From: Marinibactrum halimedae
Lineage (GTDB): Bacteria; Pseudomonadota; Gammaproteobacteria; Pseudomonadales; Cellvibrionaceae
NCBI RefSeq assembly: GCF_021234875.1
Contig: NZ_JAJQVM010000021.1
Coordinates: forward strand, 42,713 to 106,712
Length of the DNA stretch: 64,000 nucleotides
Reading direction: 5' to 3'
The notes beneath the pieces are model-generated. The model saw only the letters and a program-made list of their open reading frames with translations, ran no database searches and was not told where the DNA came from. This document shows positions 16,895 through 25,221 of the stretch, in pieces (positions within the stretch are counted from its first letter, which is position 1; each line of letters starts with the position of its first letter). The position numbers were made by a program, and so were the translations under genes.

Positions 16895-18811
16895 CTAACG
16901 TTCGAAATAGGTATAGCCTTCAAGCCCATCTTTGAATGCTGCTAGGATTTTCTGTCGTTCTTGAATGGTAATACGGCCTTCTTTTACCGCCGTCTCGGCG
17001 GTTTTACGAAAACGAGTAAATAATTCTTTTGTATCGTACTCAACATAGCTGAGAACGTCTGAAATGGTATCGCCATTGAGTTCATGTACGTATTCAATGC
17101 TGCCGTCGGGTTGAACCCTTACACTGGCGACGTTGGTATCACCGAATAAATTGTGCAGATCACCGAGGGTTTCTTGATACGCGCCGACCAAAAACACCCC
17201 TAAAAGATATTCTTCGCCACTTTTCAGTGTGTGAAGGGGTAAGGTTTCTTTTGCGCCATCAGGGTGGGCAAATAAATCGAGCTTTCCGTCACAATCACAG
17301 GTCAGATCCGCAATGATGGCTCGTCGAGTGGGCTCTTCCTGTAATCGGTGTATCGGCATAACGGGAAAAACTTGGTTAATGGCCCAGGCATCAGGTAATG
17401 ATTGAAAAACACTGAAGTTGGCATAATAAATATCGGCCATTTGCTCTGGAAGGTTTTCCAGTTCCACTGGTAAGCGTTTTTGGCTTGGGAGTAATTTTAC
17501 GATTTTTTGCAAAATCGCCAAGCTGACATTTTCTGCATAGGCACGTTGTCGAAGAGAAATATCACCACGACCAAATAAATCCCTTACTCTATCCCGATAA
17601 TAAATAGCATCGTTATAACTCTCTTGTAGCGTTAAAGGGCTGACCGATTGATAAGCCGTCCAGATATTGAGAATAGCATCGTTGTCTTCCTCTTCGGGGG
17701 CTTGTGGTTCATGGGTCGGCATAAAACGACTCACATCCAAGATATTGAATAACAATACCGAAGTGTGAGCAACGGTCGCGCGGCCTGACTCAGACACTAA
17801 CACTGGGTGCGGAATATTTAATGGATCGAGGGATTCCTTGACCGTTTCAACAATATCAACGCAGTATTCTTCCTGAGAATAGTTGCGGCTGTGGCCTTCT
17901 GTACTAGAGGAACCATCATAGTCAACGGCTAATCCGCCACCCAAATCAAGATAGCCCAGAGGGGCGCCTTCATTAATCAATTCGACGTAGTAGCGACAGG
18001 CTTCTCGTACACCATCACGAATGTTGCGAATATTGGGGATTTGGGAGCCTAGGTGAAAGTGCACAAGTTTGAGTGCAGAGAGCATGTCGGCATCGCGTAA
18101 GGTGTCCACAATTTGAATCAGTTGTGTCACGGATAAGCCAAAAATGCTGCGATCACCACTGTCTTCTGCCCAGTGGCCGTCGACTTGTGTGGACAATTTT
18201 AAGCGCAGGCCAATATAAGGCTCCACATCGAGTGCTTTGGCTCGTTGAATAATGACAGGGACTTCAGCCGGTGTTTCGACAACAAAAAAACATTTAAACC
18301 CCAGCTTGCGCATTTGTAGGCCGAGGTCGATAAACTCTTCGTCTTTATAGCCGTTACAGATAATCACGCTTTCACGGTTATCGAGCATTGACATTGCAAT
18401 CAATAATTCGGCTTTTGAGCCTGCTTCCAGCCCGTGGTGATACCGATTCCCAAACCGGGCAATTTCAGAAACCACATGGCTTTGTTGATTCACCTTAATT
18501 GGGAATGCGCCACGATAAGGGGCTTGGTACCCTAACTCACTAATGGCTTTCGCAAAGCTCTCATTCAATGAGGTGATTTGCCCGTCGATGAGGTTTTCGA
18601 TGCGAACCATGACAGGCATTTCCAGGCCCCGTTGTCGTAACCCCTCGCTGATGTCCAATAGCGAAACTTCTCTTATTCCCGCTTCGGTGGGGAGTTGAAC
18701 CATAACCTCACCCTGAGATGAGATGGATAGGTAATCAGCGCCCCATTGGTTTAAGCCATAAACCTCTTCTGCGAGCTTGGTAGACCATGGAATAAGTGAA
18801 TCAGTAGTCAA
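16895..18811 (-). CDS. speA: Biosynthetic arginine decarboxylase
   Basis: 638 residues, the length of SpeA. FPIKVNQQ contains the PLP lysine (K106), and the fold is a PLP barrel of type III. The stretches RIENLIDGQI, GLEAGSKAEL, HFHLGSQIPN, LDLGGGLAVDYDGS and VSESGRATVAHTSVL match the family. It converts arginine to agmatine, the first step to putrescine. The start is TTG at 18811 with AAAGG about ten bases upstream. An 18-bp perfect palindrome and two 14-bp direct repeats lie just upstream (18842-18885). No speB (agmatinase) is seen nearby. Confidence 0.95.
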   Translation of the reverse strand: MTTDSLIPWSTKLAEEVYGLNQWGADYLSISSQGEVMVQLPTEAGIREVSLLDISEGLRQRGLEMPVMVRIENLIDGQITSLNESFAKAISELGYQAPYRGAFPIKVNQQSHVVSEIARFGNRYHHGLEAGSKAELLIAMSMLDNRESVIICNGYKDEEFIDLGLQMRKLGFKCFFVVETPAEVPVIIQRAKALDVEPYIGLRLKLSTQVDGHWAEDSGDRSIFGLSVTQLIQIVDTLRDADMLSALKLVHFHLGSQIPNIRNIRDGVREACRYYVELINEGAPLGYLDLGGGLAVDYDGSSSTEGHSRNYSQEEYCVDIVETVKESLDPLNIPHPVLVSESGRATVAHTSVLLFNILDVSRFMPTHEPQAPEEEDNDAILNIWTAYQSVSPLTLQESYNDAIYYRDRVRDLFGRGDISLRQRAYAENVSLAILQKIVKLLPSQKRLPVELENLPEQMADIYYANFSVFQSLPDAWAINQVFPVMPIHRLQEEPTRRAIIADLTCDCDGKLDLFAHPDGAKETLPLHTLKSGEEYLLGVFLVGAYQETLGDLHNLFGDTNVASVRVQPDGSIEYVHELNGDTISDVLSYVEYDTKELFTRFRKTAETAVKEGRITIQERQKILAAFKDGLEGYTYFER

Positions 18812-18841
18812 TGATGAATTACCTTTAATTGATCAAGATAA

Positions 18842-18859
18842 ACGATAAGGCCTTATCGT
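18842..18859. promoter_or_regulatory. Perfect 18-bp palindrome upstream of speA
   Basis: ACGATAAGGCCTTATCGT is exactly self-complementary and begins 31 bases upstream of the speA start codon. This is a typical placement for a dimeric repressor. The cognate regulator is unknown. Confidence 0.45.
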
Positions 18860-18885
18860 AGTACGCGTCTGGTAGTACGCGTCTG
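18858..18885 (+). repeat. 14-bp tandem duplication
   Basis: GTAGTACGCGTCTG occurs twice head to tail without mismatch, overlapping the end of the palindrome. It belongs to the window-wide set of short intergenic tandem repeats. Confidence 0.85.
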
Positions 18886-19147
18886 TCTAGGCATGGCTGT
18901 CTGGATTCAGCCCTATGTACACTCTTAAGGCCCTATTAGAAAGGCGCGCAATTTTGCACGCATCTTAGCTCAAATAAAAGGCTTTTTTCACTGAGTTTAT
19001 TGGTTGAGTGAATAGGGCACGGCGAGCCGTCAGCCTTGGCGTGTTCAAAGTTTAGCTCTTACTTTTTGGTGAGGTGAATTTCCCGTGCATAAACCCTTTT
19101 CAGTGTCCAGAATACGGGTTTTGATCAACGAGAGAATGGAGAGCAGC

Positions 19148-19618
19148 ATGGCATTTTGGCTATTTAAGACGGAGCCGAATGAGTACAGCATTGATAACCT
19201 TGCTCAGGAGAAAAGAGGCTATGGTGTGTGGGATGGTATTCGCAATTATCAAGCTCGTAATTTCTTGCGTGATGACGTTGCCAAAGGAGATCTCGTTTTC
19301 ATTTACCACAGTGCGTGTAAACCCACGGCAATAGTGGGCATTGCAAAGGTAGTCCGTGCTGCCTATGCAGACCCGGTTCAGTTTCAAGCGGACAGCCACT
19401 ATTTTGATCCTAAATCGACGGAGCAGAACCCTCGTTGGTTTTGTGTGGATGTTGCCTATCAATCCCGCTTCTCGTCTCCGGTGACACTCAGTGAAATAAA
19501 GCGGGAACCGATTCTAGAGAGTATGGCACTACTCAAACAGGCCCGCCTATCGGTGTCGCCGGTGACTGAACAAGAGTGGGAAGCGATTTTGCGCCTGAGT
19601 GTTCAGCAGAACGGTTAA
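19148..19618 (+). CDS. EVE-domain protein (modified-base reader family)
   Basis: 156 residues beginning MAFWLFKTEPNEYSIDNLA, the standard start of EVE/UPF0310 proteins (PUA-like fold). Family members recognise modified bases in DNA or RNA. The aromatic-rich pocket elements WDGIRNYQARNFLRD and GDLVFIYHS are present. The frame could extend to GTG 19085, which has its own GAGGTG site, or to ATG 19136. The start at 19148 gives the usual family length and has GGAGAG close upstream. It is divergent from speA. The function in bacteria is not settled; a nucleic-acid modification context is not visible next to it. Confidence 0.88.
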   Translation: MAFWLFKTEPNEYSIDNLAQEKRGYGVWDGIRNYQARNFLRDDVAKGDLVFIYHSACKPTAIVGIAKVVRAAYADPVQFQADSHYFDPKSTEQNPRWFCVDVAYQSRFSSPVTLSEIKREPILESMALLKQARLSVSPVTEQEWEAILRLSVQQNG

Positions 19619-19639
19619 GCTAGGGGGATGATATTCACT

Positions 19640-19719
19640 GGACCATCCTTAATCTGGGCCATTCTTAATTTGGGCCATTAGAGCCTAGATCTTCGTTAAT
19701 TGGGATCATCACTAAATAA
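19640..19719 (+). repeat. Degenerate 16-bp tandem repeat, 3-5 copies
   Basis: GGACCATCCTTAATCT, GGGCCATTCTTAATTT and GGGCCATTAGAGCCTA are consecutive. Two further 16-base units (starting GATCTTCG and GATCATCA) are more decayed. The array starts 22 bases after the EVE-gene stop. Confidence 0.7.
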
Positions 19720-19720
19720 G

Positions 19721-20290
19721 TTAAGAATGGCGATTTAATTCCAGGTCTGTATCCGAAAAGAAATATTTTGACCCCAGCAAACCAAAGCATTCTTTAATTT
19801 CTCGACTAAATTGTGGCTTGCCGATATACATAACCTCTAAAAAGGGGAGTGGTTGGTCACTGCGTTGTACACGCAAAATTTGACAGGCTTCTAGCAGTAT
19901 ACGCTGAGCTTTTTCGGCAGAGGGACTGCTCACGGCAATTTGTGTTAAACGTTCTTCCCCATTCGCCATAATGTTACTTAAGCGCTTCGCATCAACGGAG
20001 GATAAGGTGGTGTGTTTACTTTGTTGAACAAAAGCACGATCTGCCAGCCACCCATTGGAGGGGATATAAAAAAACTCGAAGGTATCACCAAATTGAGATT
20101 CGCCTATGGCAAGTCGATCTTTGAAGTCGGTTTTAGGAACGGACGAACAGGCGGAAGAGAGTAAAGTGGCCAGTGAGAGTACCATTAACCCCAATGTGTA
20201 ACCGATGGTTTGAAAACGATTAAGCCATCGAGGATTGACGGTGCTGCTCTGAGGAGAATGTTTATCGTGCCGTCTTTTTTGAGTGCTCAT
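19721..20290 (-). CDS. Hypothetical lipoprotein
   Basis: 189 residues. A basic N-terminus is followed by a hydrophobic segment and LLSSAC (cysteine at residue 48), a plausible lipobox with signal peptidase II cleavage before the cysteine. The signal region is long because of a ~28-residue polar lead, so the true start may lie further in. The mature part is a mixed alpha/beta domain with no motif I recognise. The gene stands alone between the EVE gene and msrP, and its 3' end abuts the 16-bp repeat array. Confidence 0.6.
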   Translation of the reverse strand: MSTQKRRHDKHSPQSSTVNPRWLNRFQTIGYTLGLMVLSLATLLSSACSSVPKTDFKDRLAIGESQFGDTFEFFYIPSNGWLADRAFVQQSKHTTLSSVDAKRLSNIMANGEERLTQIAVSSPSAEKAQRILLEACQILRVQRSDQPLPFLEVMYIGKPQFSREIKECFGLLGSKYFFSDTDLELNRHS

Positions 20291-20646
20291 TGATTATTTT
20301 TCTCTCTTAACGTGGTTTGTTCAGAATGCGGTTATTTTAGAGTAACCGGTAGTGTTTGATTTGCCTTACTTGATGATTTTTGAAAACAGGTCTCGGCCGG
20401 GAGTATGCCGCGCAATGGCATCGTAAAATGTTAGGCTTTTGTGAGGATTGATGCAGGCGGTGGCAGGGATAATCACGATGGTAGAGATAGCAACGATCAG
20501 TGTCTGGTGATGACATAGTCATTTGATGCAGTTGCTTACTCATTGTCTTACCTGTTAATGGCTGCTTTTGCCTGCGACCTATACCGATATAGAAAGTATT
20601 TTTAATATCGCCGGATGAATAGAGGCTAAACGAAACGGGAGTCTTC
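20291..20646. other. Intergenic region upstream of msrP
   Basis: 356 bases containing the promoters of the divergent lipoprotein gene and msrP. A 103-codon minus-strand frame covers most of it, but its composition is not protein-like and it lacks a ribosome-binding site. Nothing else is evident. Confidence 0.5.
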
Positions 20647-21669
20647 ATGTTAATTCGAACTAAATCACATCAAGATTTGACAGAAGCTGAGGTAACGGAT
20701 GAATCCGTGTTTCAGAATCGACGCTCGGTGCTAAAACGCATGGGGTTTATTGGTGCTGGAAGCTTATTAGGAGGTGTCCCTGCAGCGAATGCCGGTTTGT
20801 TGGATTGGCTCTCTGGAGAGGATCAAACAAAGGGCAAGCCTACGGTATCACAGAAAGCATTATCGTATACCGACTCATCACATCGTGTTGATGAAACCAT
20901 AACGACAGAACATAAAGCGACTACCCACAATAATTTTTACGAATTTGGCTTATCTAAATCTGACCCCTCACAAAATGCACAGTCGTTTCAGGTTGACCCT
21001 TGGTCATTAACCATTGATGGCGAGGTGGAAAACACTATTACTCTTGGTTATGAGGATTTGTTTTCTTATCCCTTAGAAGAGCGTATCTATCGGTTGCGTT
21101 GTGTTGAGGCTTGGTCGATGGTGATTCCCTGGGTGGGCTTCCCGTTGGCCGCATTATTGAAAAAAGCTCAACCAACCTCCAAAGCAAAATACGTTGCCTT
21201 CCAAACGTTGTATGACCCTAAACAAATGATTGGTCAAACCAGCCGCTTTTTAGGCGGTGGTATTCGTTACCCTTACGTAGAAGGATTACGGTTGGATGAG
21301 GCGATGAATCCCCTCACGCTGATGAGTGTTGGCATGTACGGTAAAACACTCCCTCCACAAAATGGTGCGCCAATTCGTTTAGTGGTGCCTTGGAAGTATG
21401 GATTTAAGAGCATTAAATCTCTGGTAAAAATTACGCTTACAGAAAAACAACCACCGACCACCTGGAATCTTTCTGCACCTCAAGAATATGGGTTTTATGC
21501 CAACGTGAATCCGAAAGTGGATCACCCTCGTTGGAGTCAGGCCAGTGAGCGTCGTATCACGACCGGTGGGCTCGGAGCGGATAAGCGTATCCCCACCCTT
21601 CCGTTTAATGGTTATGCAGACCAAGTCGCCAGCTTGTATACCGGAATGGATTTACGAAGGTTTTATTGA
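20647..21669 (+). CDS. msrP: Protein-methionine-sulfoxide reductase catalytic subunit (molybdoenzyme)
   Basis: 340 residues, close to E. coli MsrP (YedY). A twin-arginine signal is present: R25-R26 in [11 protein letters not shown], followed by a hydrophobic stretch and ANA cleavage site. This fits folding with molybdopterin before Tat export. C152 in [12 protein letters not shown] is the molybdenum ligand of the sulfite-oxidase fold. The enzyme repairs oxidised methionines in periplasmic proteins with electrons delivered by MsrQ. The ATG at 20647 is chosen because it gives the Tat leader. msrQ follows after 123 bases, a larger gap than the usual tight pair, with a Fur-box-like palindrome in it. 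Confidence 0.95.
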   Translation: MLIRTKSHQDLTEAEVTDESVFQNRRSVLKRMGFIGAGSLLGGVPAANAGLLDWLSGEDQTKGKPTVSQKALSYTDSSHRVDETITTEHKATTHNNFYEFGLSKSDPSQNAQSFQVDPWSLTIDGEVENTITLGYEDLFSYPLEERIYRLRCVEAWSMVIPWVGFPLAALLKKAQPTSKAKYVAFQTLYDPKQMIGQTSRFLGGGIRYPYVEGLRLDEAMNPLTLMSVGMYGKTLPPQNGAPIRLVVPWKYGFKSIKSLVKITLTEKQPPTTWNLSAPQEYGFYANVNPKVDHPRWSQASERRITTGGLGADKRIPTLPFNGYADQVASLYTGMDLRRFY

Positions 21670-21729
21670 TGGTGAATGCCTCCAGTTAGTGGGGGCATTG
21701 TCATTAATATGAATCGTCATGAGTACAAT

Positions 21730-21748
21730 GATATTGATAGTCAATATC
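21730..21748. promoter_or_regulatory. Fur-box-like palindrome between msrP and msrQ
   Basis: GATATTGATAGTCAATATC is a palindrome (8-bp arms, 3-base centre). It matches the classical 19-base Fur consensus GATAATGATAATCATTATC at 16 of 19 positions by direct comparison. It ends 44 bases before the msrQ start, suiting a repressor that controls msrQ separately. Confidence 0.45.
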
Positions 21749-21792
21749 GCCTAGTTAATATCGAGATGTTTGATTTACGTTAGGAGGCTTGT

Positions 21793-22413
21793 TTGCTCAA
21801 GCGCAATCAATTGGGCAATAAATCGATTGTCATTATTAAAACGATCATACATGCCATGTGTTTGTATTTTTTAATGAGCCGATTTTATTTTGCTTTTACG
21901 GATCAATTAGGTGGGGACCCTGTTCAGGCAATTATTCACTTTACTGGCATGAGTGCGTTCAAATTATTATTGCTGACACTGGCCGTGACGCCATTAGCGC
22001 AGTGGTCGCAACAAGGTAAGTTGATGCGTATAAGACGAATGCTTGGGTTGTGGTGTTTCACGTTTGCAGTAGCGCATTTCTATTCGTATACGGCGTTTGA
22101 TTTACATTTTGACTTTCTTTTATTAGGTTCTGAAGTCATTAAACGACCTTACATTACGGTTGGCTTTTTCGCTTGGGTATTACTGATGTTATTGGCAATT
22201 ACGTCATTGCCGATATTGGTGAGAAAGCTAGGTAAGCGCTGGAAGCGACTTCATAATTGGATCTATGCCAGTGCTTTATTGATTGGTGTTCATTTTTGGT
22301 GGTCTGTTAAGGCCGATATTACCGAGCCAGTGGTGTATTTTGTGATGGTAGTAGGGTTATTAAGTTTGCGCTGGCAAAAGCTTAAACGTTACTTGGGGTC
22401 TGCTCGGCGCTGA
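21793..22413 (+). CDS. msrQ: Heme-binding membrane subunit MsrQ
   Basis: 206 residues with about five to six membrane helices and the ferric-reductase-like (YedZ) fold. Conserved histidines for b-type heme lie in VAHFYSYTAF, RLHNWIYAS and IGVHFWWS. It passes electrons from the quinone pool or flavin to MsrP in the periplasm. The start is TTG at 21793 with AGGAGG (21782-21787) five bases upstream. It is co-oriented with msrP. Confidence 0.94.
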   Translation: MLKRNQLGNKSIVIIKTIIHAMCLYFLMSRFYFAFTDQLGGDPVQAIIHFTGMSAFKLLLLTLAVTPLAQWSQQGKLMRIRRMLGLWCFTFAVAHFYSYTAFDLHFDFLLLGSEVIKRPYITVGFFAWVLLMLLAITSLPILVRKLGKRWKRLHNWIYASALLIGVHFWWSVKADITEPVVYFVMVVGLLSLRWQKLKRYLGSARR

Positions 22414-22450
22414 TGTTTTTGGTATTTGGTTTGTGGTGAGCGTATTCTTT

Positions 22451-22470
22451 AAGAATTGCATTCTTTTACG
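22451..22470. terminator. Small hairpin between converging msrQ and ART-like gene
   Basis: TAAGAAT, TGC, ATTCTTTTA: a 6-bp stem with short T run, lying in the 75-base convergent gap. Weak but suitably placed. Confidence 0.35.
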
Positions 22471-22488
22471 ACGGTGTGTTTAAACACA

Positions 22489-23520
22489 TTAATTACCACA
22501 GGAAATGGCTTGTGTTTCTTGAAAATAGTGAGAGCGGAGCATTCGCCACTGTGCTTTATTCTCAATAATTGGCGTATCAGAAATGGCTTGCTGGTTGTAA
22601 GGAATCCAATCTGAGACCTCGACATTATGCGGTGAGCCTGCATAAAAACGCATGCGAAATCGGCGAATATATTGATTCGGAATCGCCAAAAAAGCCACTT
22701 CTCTTCCTGGTGTGACACCAGAGACTTCCACACACTGATGACCACTTTTGTCGATTTCATAGATAAATCCAGTGATGGCCTTTGGGCCATCATGGTCATA
22801 GAAAATGTAATGGTACTCTTCCGGGCAAAATAGGCTGTTGTGCCAGGCGAAGCGGTTTACTAACACCGCATCATTGGTGGTCACAATCATTTGTTGGGGT
22901 TTACTGTTTTTAAGATGCGGGTCGTGTGAGAGTGCGGCATCCGCATCGATTTTTGGATAAAACCCACCGGCTTTCCATAGCGTATCTGGGGCTCGGGTAT
23001 CGCCACGATACAGAGGGGCACCGGCAGGTTGAAGTCGATAGCCTTTGCGGGAAAACCGATAGTGATACAGTGATATAGGGATATCTTGGTGGCGTTTCAT
23101 TAGGTGAATGGCTGCTGGGGCTGACATAGCCGCTTCCGCCGATTGCATGTACCAACAATAGACACCGCCTGTTAGTGCTCGAATAGCCTGAGAGTGTTTC
23201 TCCCGGCTTTTGGGCTGCAACGCTTGATTGGGGGCAGAAGGGTTGAACCCTTTTAACCACACTGCCAGTTTTGGCAGTAGTTTACTGCAGACATTAAAAA
23301 TGCGTGGATAGTTGGTTGACGGTATTTGAACGGCTTGGGCTACCAAGGCGTCTATTTCACTGAGACCATCGGATCGGCGATTGCTGATAAATTCAGAAAC
23401 AGAATCACGTTGAAAATCGGCTGCGTATTCACACAAATACCGTGGAGGACGGCAGTGGGTTTGTATTGTGCAAGGCTTGCATAGCTTTCGAATAAATTGG
23501 TCTTGGTCGGGCATCAACAT
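22489..23520 (-). CDS. Pertussis/cholera-toxin-A-like ADP-ribosyltransferase (putative)
   Basis: 343 residues, no signal peptide. Residues ~169-295 follow the catalytic subunit of pertussis and cholera toxins in order. LYRGDTRAPDTLWKAGGFYP (R172) corresponds to the toxin motif YRxDxRxP...GF. MIVTTND (213-217) takes the place of the STS strand. AITGFIYEID matches pertussis S1 GYIYEV. GREVAFLAIPNQYIRRFRMRF (E274) matches the catalytic-glutamate strand and the IPxxxIRR segment of S1. Thus R and E of the R-S-E triad are kept, while the serine position is threonine. The N-terminal 165 residues are novel, with a Cys cluster CKPCTIQTHC...C (residues 14-30) that might bind zinc. GGAG precedes the ATG. 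No immunity, chaperone or secretion gene is adjacent. Assignment rests on motif reading by eye. Confidence 0.6.
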   Translation of the reverse strand: MLMPDQDQFIRKLCKPCTIQTHCRPPRYLCEYAADFQRDSVSEFISNRRSDGLSEIDALVAQAVQIPSTNYPRIFNVCSKLLPKLAVWLKGFNPSAPNQALQPKSREKHSQAIRALTGGVYCWYMQSAEAAMSAPAAIHLMKRHQDIPISLYHYRFSRKGYRLQPAGAPLYRGDTRAPDTLWKAGGFYPKIDADAALSHDPHLKNSKPQQMIVTTNDAVLVNRFAWHNSLFCPEEYHYIFYDHDGPKAITGFIYEIDKSGHQCVEVSGVTPGREVAFLAIPNQYIRRFRMRFYAGSPHNVEVSDWIPYNQQAISDTPIIENKAQWRMLRSHYFQETQAISCGN

Positions 23521-24046
23521 ACACTTCTCCGTGTGGTTCGTTTTACCTCTTTTCGATGATGGGTCGTGTAAATGATAAACTTCAAATCATTATTGCCAAC
23601 TAGGTATAGATTATAGGGGTGAAAAATCAGTCATTGCAATGACGTAAAAGTTTGTTTTGTGACCAATTTTTTATTCGTTATGCATAAGGTGATGCATCGA
23701 ATTCATTTTGGTTAAAAAAGAGGAGGGTTTGATGCCATTTGAGGCTTTTGGCTAGTGTTCAATACGCACTTTTAGACACGCTTTTGAAGAAAATAGAGTA
23801 AATCATGCCAAATTGATCATAAAAAATTCTTCAAATGCGATATGTCATTTGGGCGAATTTTTTTACGGATTTCATTCTTGCGGTTATTAAATAGCCATTT
23901 CTTCGTTTGTTGTGTTTGTTTTTTAATCGTTAATGTGTTGTGTCGATCTTTCTCTGATAAATTGTTTGAGTTGAGAGATTTGTAGTTTGCGAAGCGCTAT
24001 GGTTGCCGCTACTATCCGGCACTTTTCCATCAGCCTTGGAGTGAAA
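23521..24046. other. AT-rich intergenic region upstream of the ART-like gene
   Basis: 526 bases, visibly richer in A/T than its surroundings, separating the divergent ART-like and ZapB-like genes. No gene, repeat array or insertion sequence end was seen. Its composition would fit acquired DNA but is not proof. Confidence 0.5.
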
Positions 24047-24259
24047 ATGGAAGCGTTAGAAAAACTTGAAAATAAAATTGTACAAGCGGTCGAGACCATT
24101 GAATTATTGAGAATGGAGCGACAAGAATTAGTGGAAGAAGTGGAAGCGTTAAAAAATGAAAAGGAACGTTTAAGCCAACAACAAAATGAGTGGGAAGCGA
24201 AAATTACATCAATGCTTGAGCAATTAACCACCAATACGGACGTGACAGAAGTTTCATAA
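24047..24259 (+). CDS. ZapB-like small coiled-coil protein (TIGR02449-type)
   Basis: 70 residues, almost entirely a heptad-patterned helix (LEKLENKIVQAVETIELLRM and onward), typical of the short coiled-coil family related to cell-division protein ZapB. Such proteins usually associate with the FtsZ ring through ZapA, which is not in this window. The start at 24047 is chosen because GGAG lies five bases upstream and all residues before it are non-helical. Role inferred from the family only. Confidence 0.7.
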   Translation: MEALEKLENKIVQAVETIELLRMERQELVEEVEALKNEKERLSQQQNEWEAKITSMLEQLTTNTDVTEVS

Positions 24260-24275
24260 CGTCTTTTCGTTTTCA

Positions 24276-24294
24276 TCGGCGGCATAGCCGCCGA
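24276..24294. terminator. GC-rich hairpin after the ZapB-like gene
   Basis: TCGGCGGC, ATA, GCCGCCGA: an 8-bp perfect stem in the convergent gap. No T run follows in either direction, so termination would be weak or the stem serves RNA stability. Confidence 0.4.
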
Positions 24295-24352
24295 GAAGTG
24301 TTTAATCCGGGAACATACTGTCACAACCCACAGCTTAAACACCCAATTTACT

Positions 24353-24961
24353 TCACCACTCTGGGCGTTCAATATCAAATTTATCGCCTATGCCCACATA
24401 ATCATTTCCAGCCATACGTCCCACGACGTTTAAAGCCTCTTGGTCGATTCGGCCATTTTGATAGAGTCTGTCTTTAATATTGATACATTTCACTTTCCCT
24501 AACACTAAATTTCCGGCACCGGGGTGGGTACCAAAGGAAATGCACTCGTGCAGGCTGCATTCAAAATTGATTTGGGCTTCGGCTACACGCGGGACGCGAA
24601 CGAGATGAGATTCTTCTGGTGTTAAGCCTGCAATATCAAATTCATTGACGTTCTCTGGGGCATTTACACTGGTGGTATTCATGGCATTGACCTGATCCCG
24701 ACTCACAATATTCACCACAAACTCTTTGGTGGAACGAATATTGTTGAGAGTATCTTTTTGTGAGCCGTCCGGTTTGGTGATTGGGGCAAACGCCAAAATG
24801 GCAGGGTTAACGCTGACAACATTAAAAAACGAATACGGAGCAAGATTCAAGGTGCCGGCATCACTGTGACTACTGACCCAAGCGATGGGGCGTGGGCTCA
24901 CGGCGGCGATTAACACGCGATAAATATCGTGGTTTTCACTGTTTTCAGGTATGAGATGCAT
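24353..24961 (-). CDS. Flavin-reductase-like (FMN-binding split-barrel) protein
   Basis: 202 residues of the flavin reductase-like domain. SPRPIAWVSSHSDAGTLNLA binds FMN phosphate in this fold, followed by PYSFFNVVSVNPAILAFAP, and DTLNNIRSTKEFVVNIV is also typical. Members use FMN in NAD(P)H:flavin reduction or as flavoproteins of unknown substrate. It is a single gene; three copies of a 14-bp repeat lie 29 bases upstream of its start. The ATG has AAGGA about 12 bases upstream, which is a loose spacing. Confidence 0.88.
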   Translation of the reverse strand: MHLIPENSENHDIYRVLIAAVSPRPIAWVSSHSDAGTLNLAPYSFFNVVSVNPAILAFAPITKPDGSQKDTLNNIRSTKEFVVNIVSRDQVNAMNTTSVNAPENVNEFDIAGLTPEESHLVRVPRVAEAQINFECSLHECISFGTHPGAGNLVLGKVKCINIKDRLYQNGRIDQEALNVVGRMAGNDYVGIGDKFDIERPEW

Positions 24962-24989
24962 AAAAACGAGTTTCCTTTTGTCACGAAAT

Positions 24990-25031
24990 AGTTGTAAGTG
25001 TTTAGTTGTCAGTACCTAGTTTTCAGTACTT
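24990..25031 (+). repeat. 14-bp tandem repeat, 3 copies
   Basis: AGTTGTAAGTGTTT, AGTTGTCAGTACCT and AGTTTTCAGTACTT lie directly end to end, between the flavin-reductase-like gene and the ParA gene. Confidence 0.8.
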
Positions 25032-25221
25032 CGTGGTAAGAGATCATGAGAGGTTAGTGTTTATGAGCGGCCAGTATCACCGGTAACGTGCTTGATGGTC
25101 GGTGAGCGGTGTGATGATCATTATGCGTTGATTTCTGTGTGAAAAGCCATAATGACAAAAAGGGTTCAAATTGGCCAAAAGCTCACCGGTTTGCGTTATG
25201 CTGTAAAGACAGGAATGGCAA

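Noticed and set aside
20337..20648. 103-codon minus-strand frame upstream of msrP
   Set aside because: Composition is not protein-like (His/Arg/Tyr/Cys-rich), it has no Shine-Dalgarno sequence and it occupies the msrP promoter.
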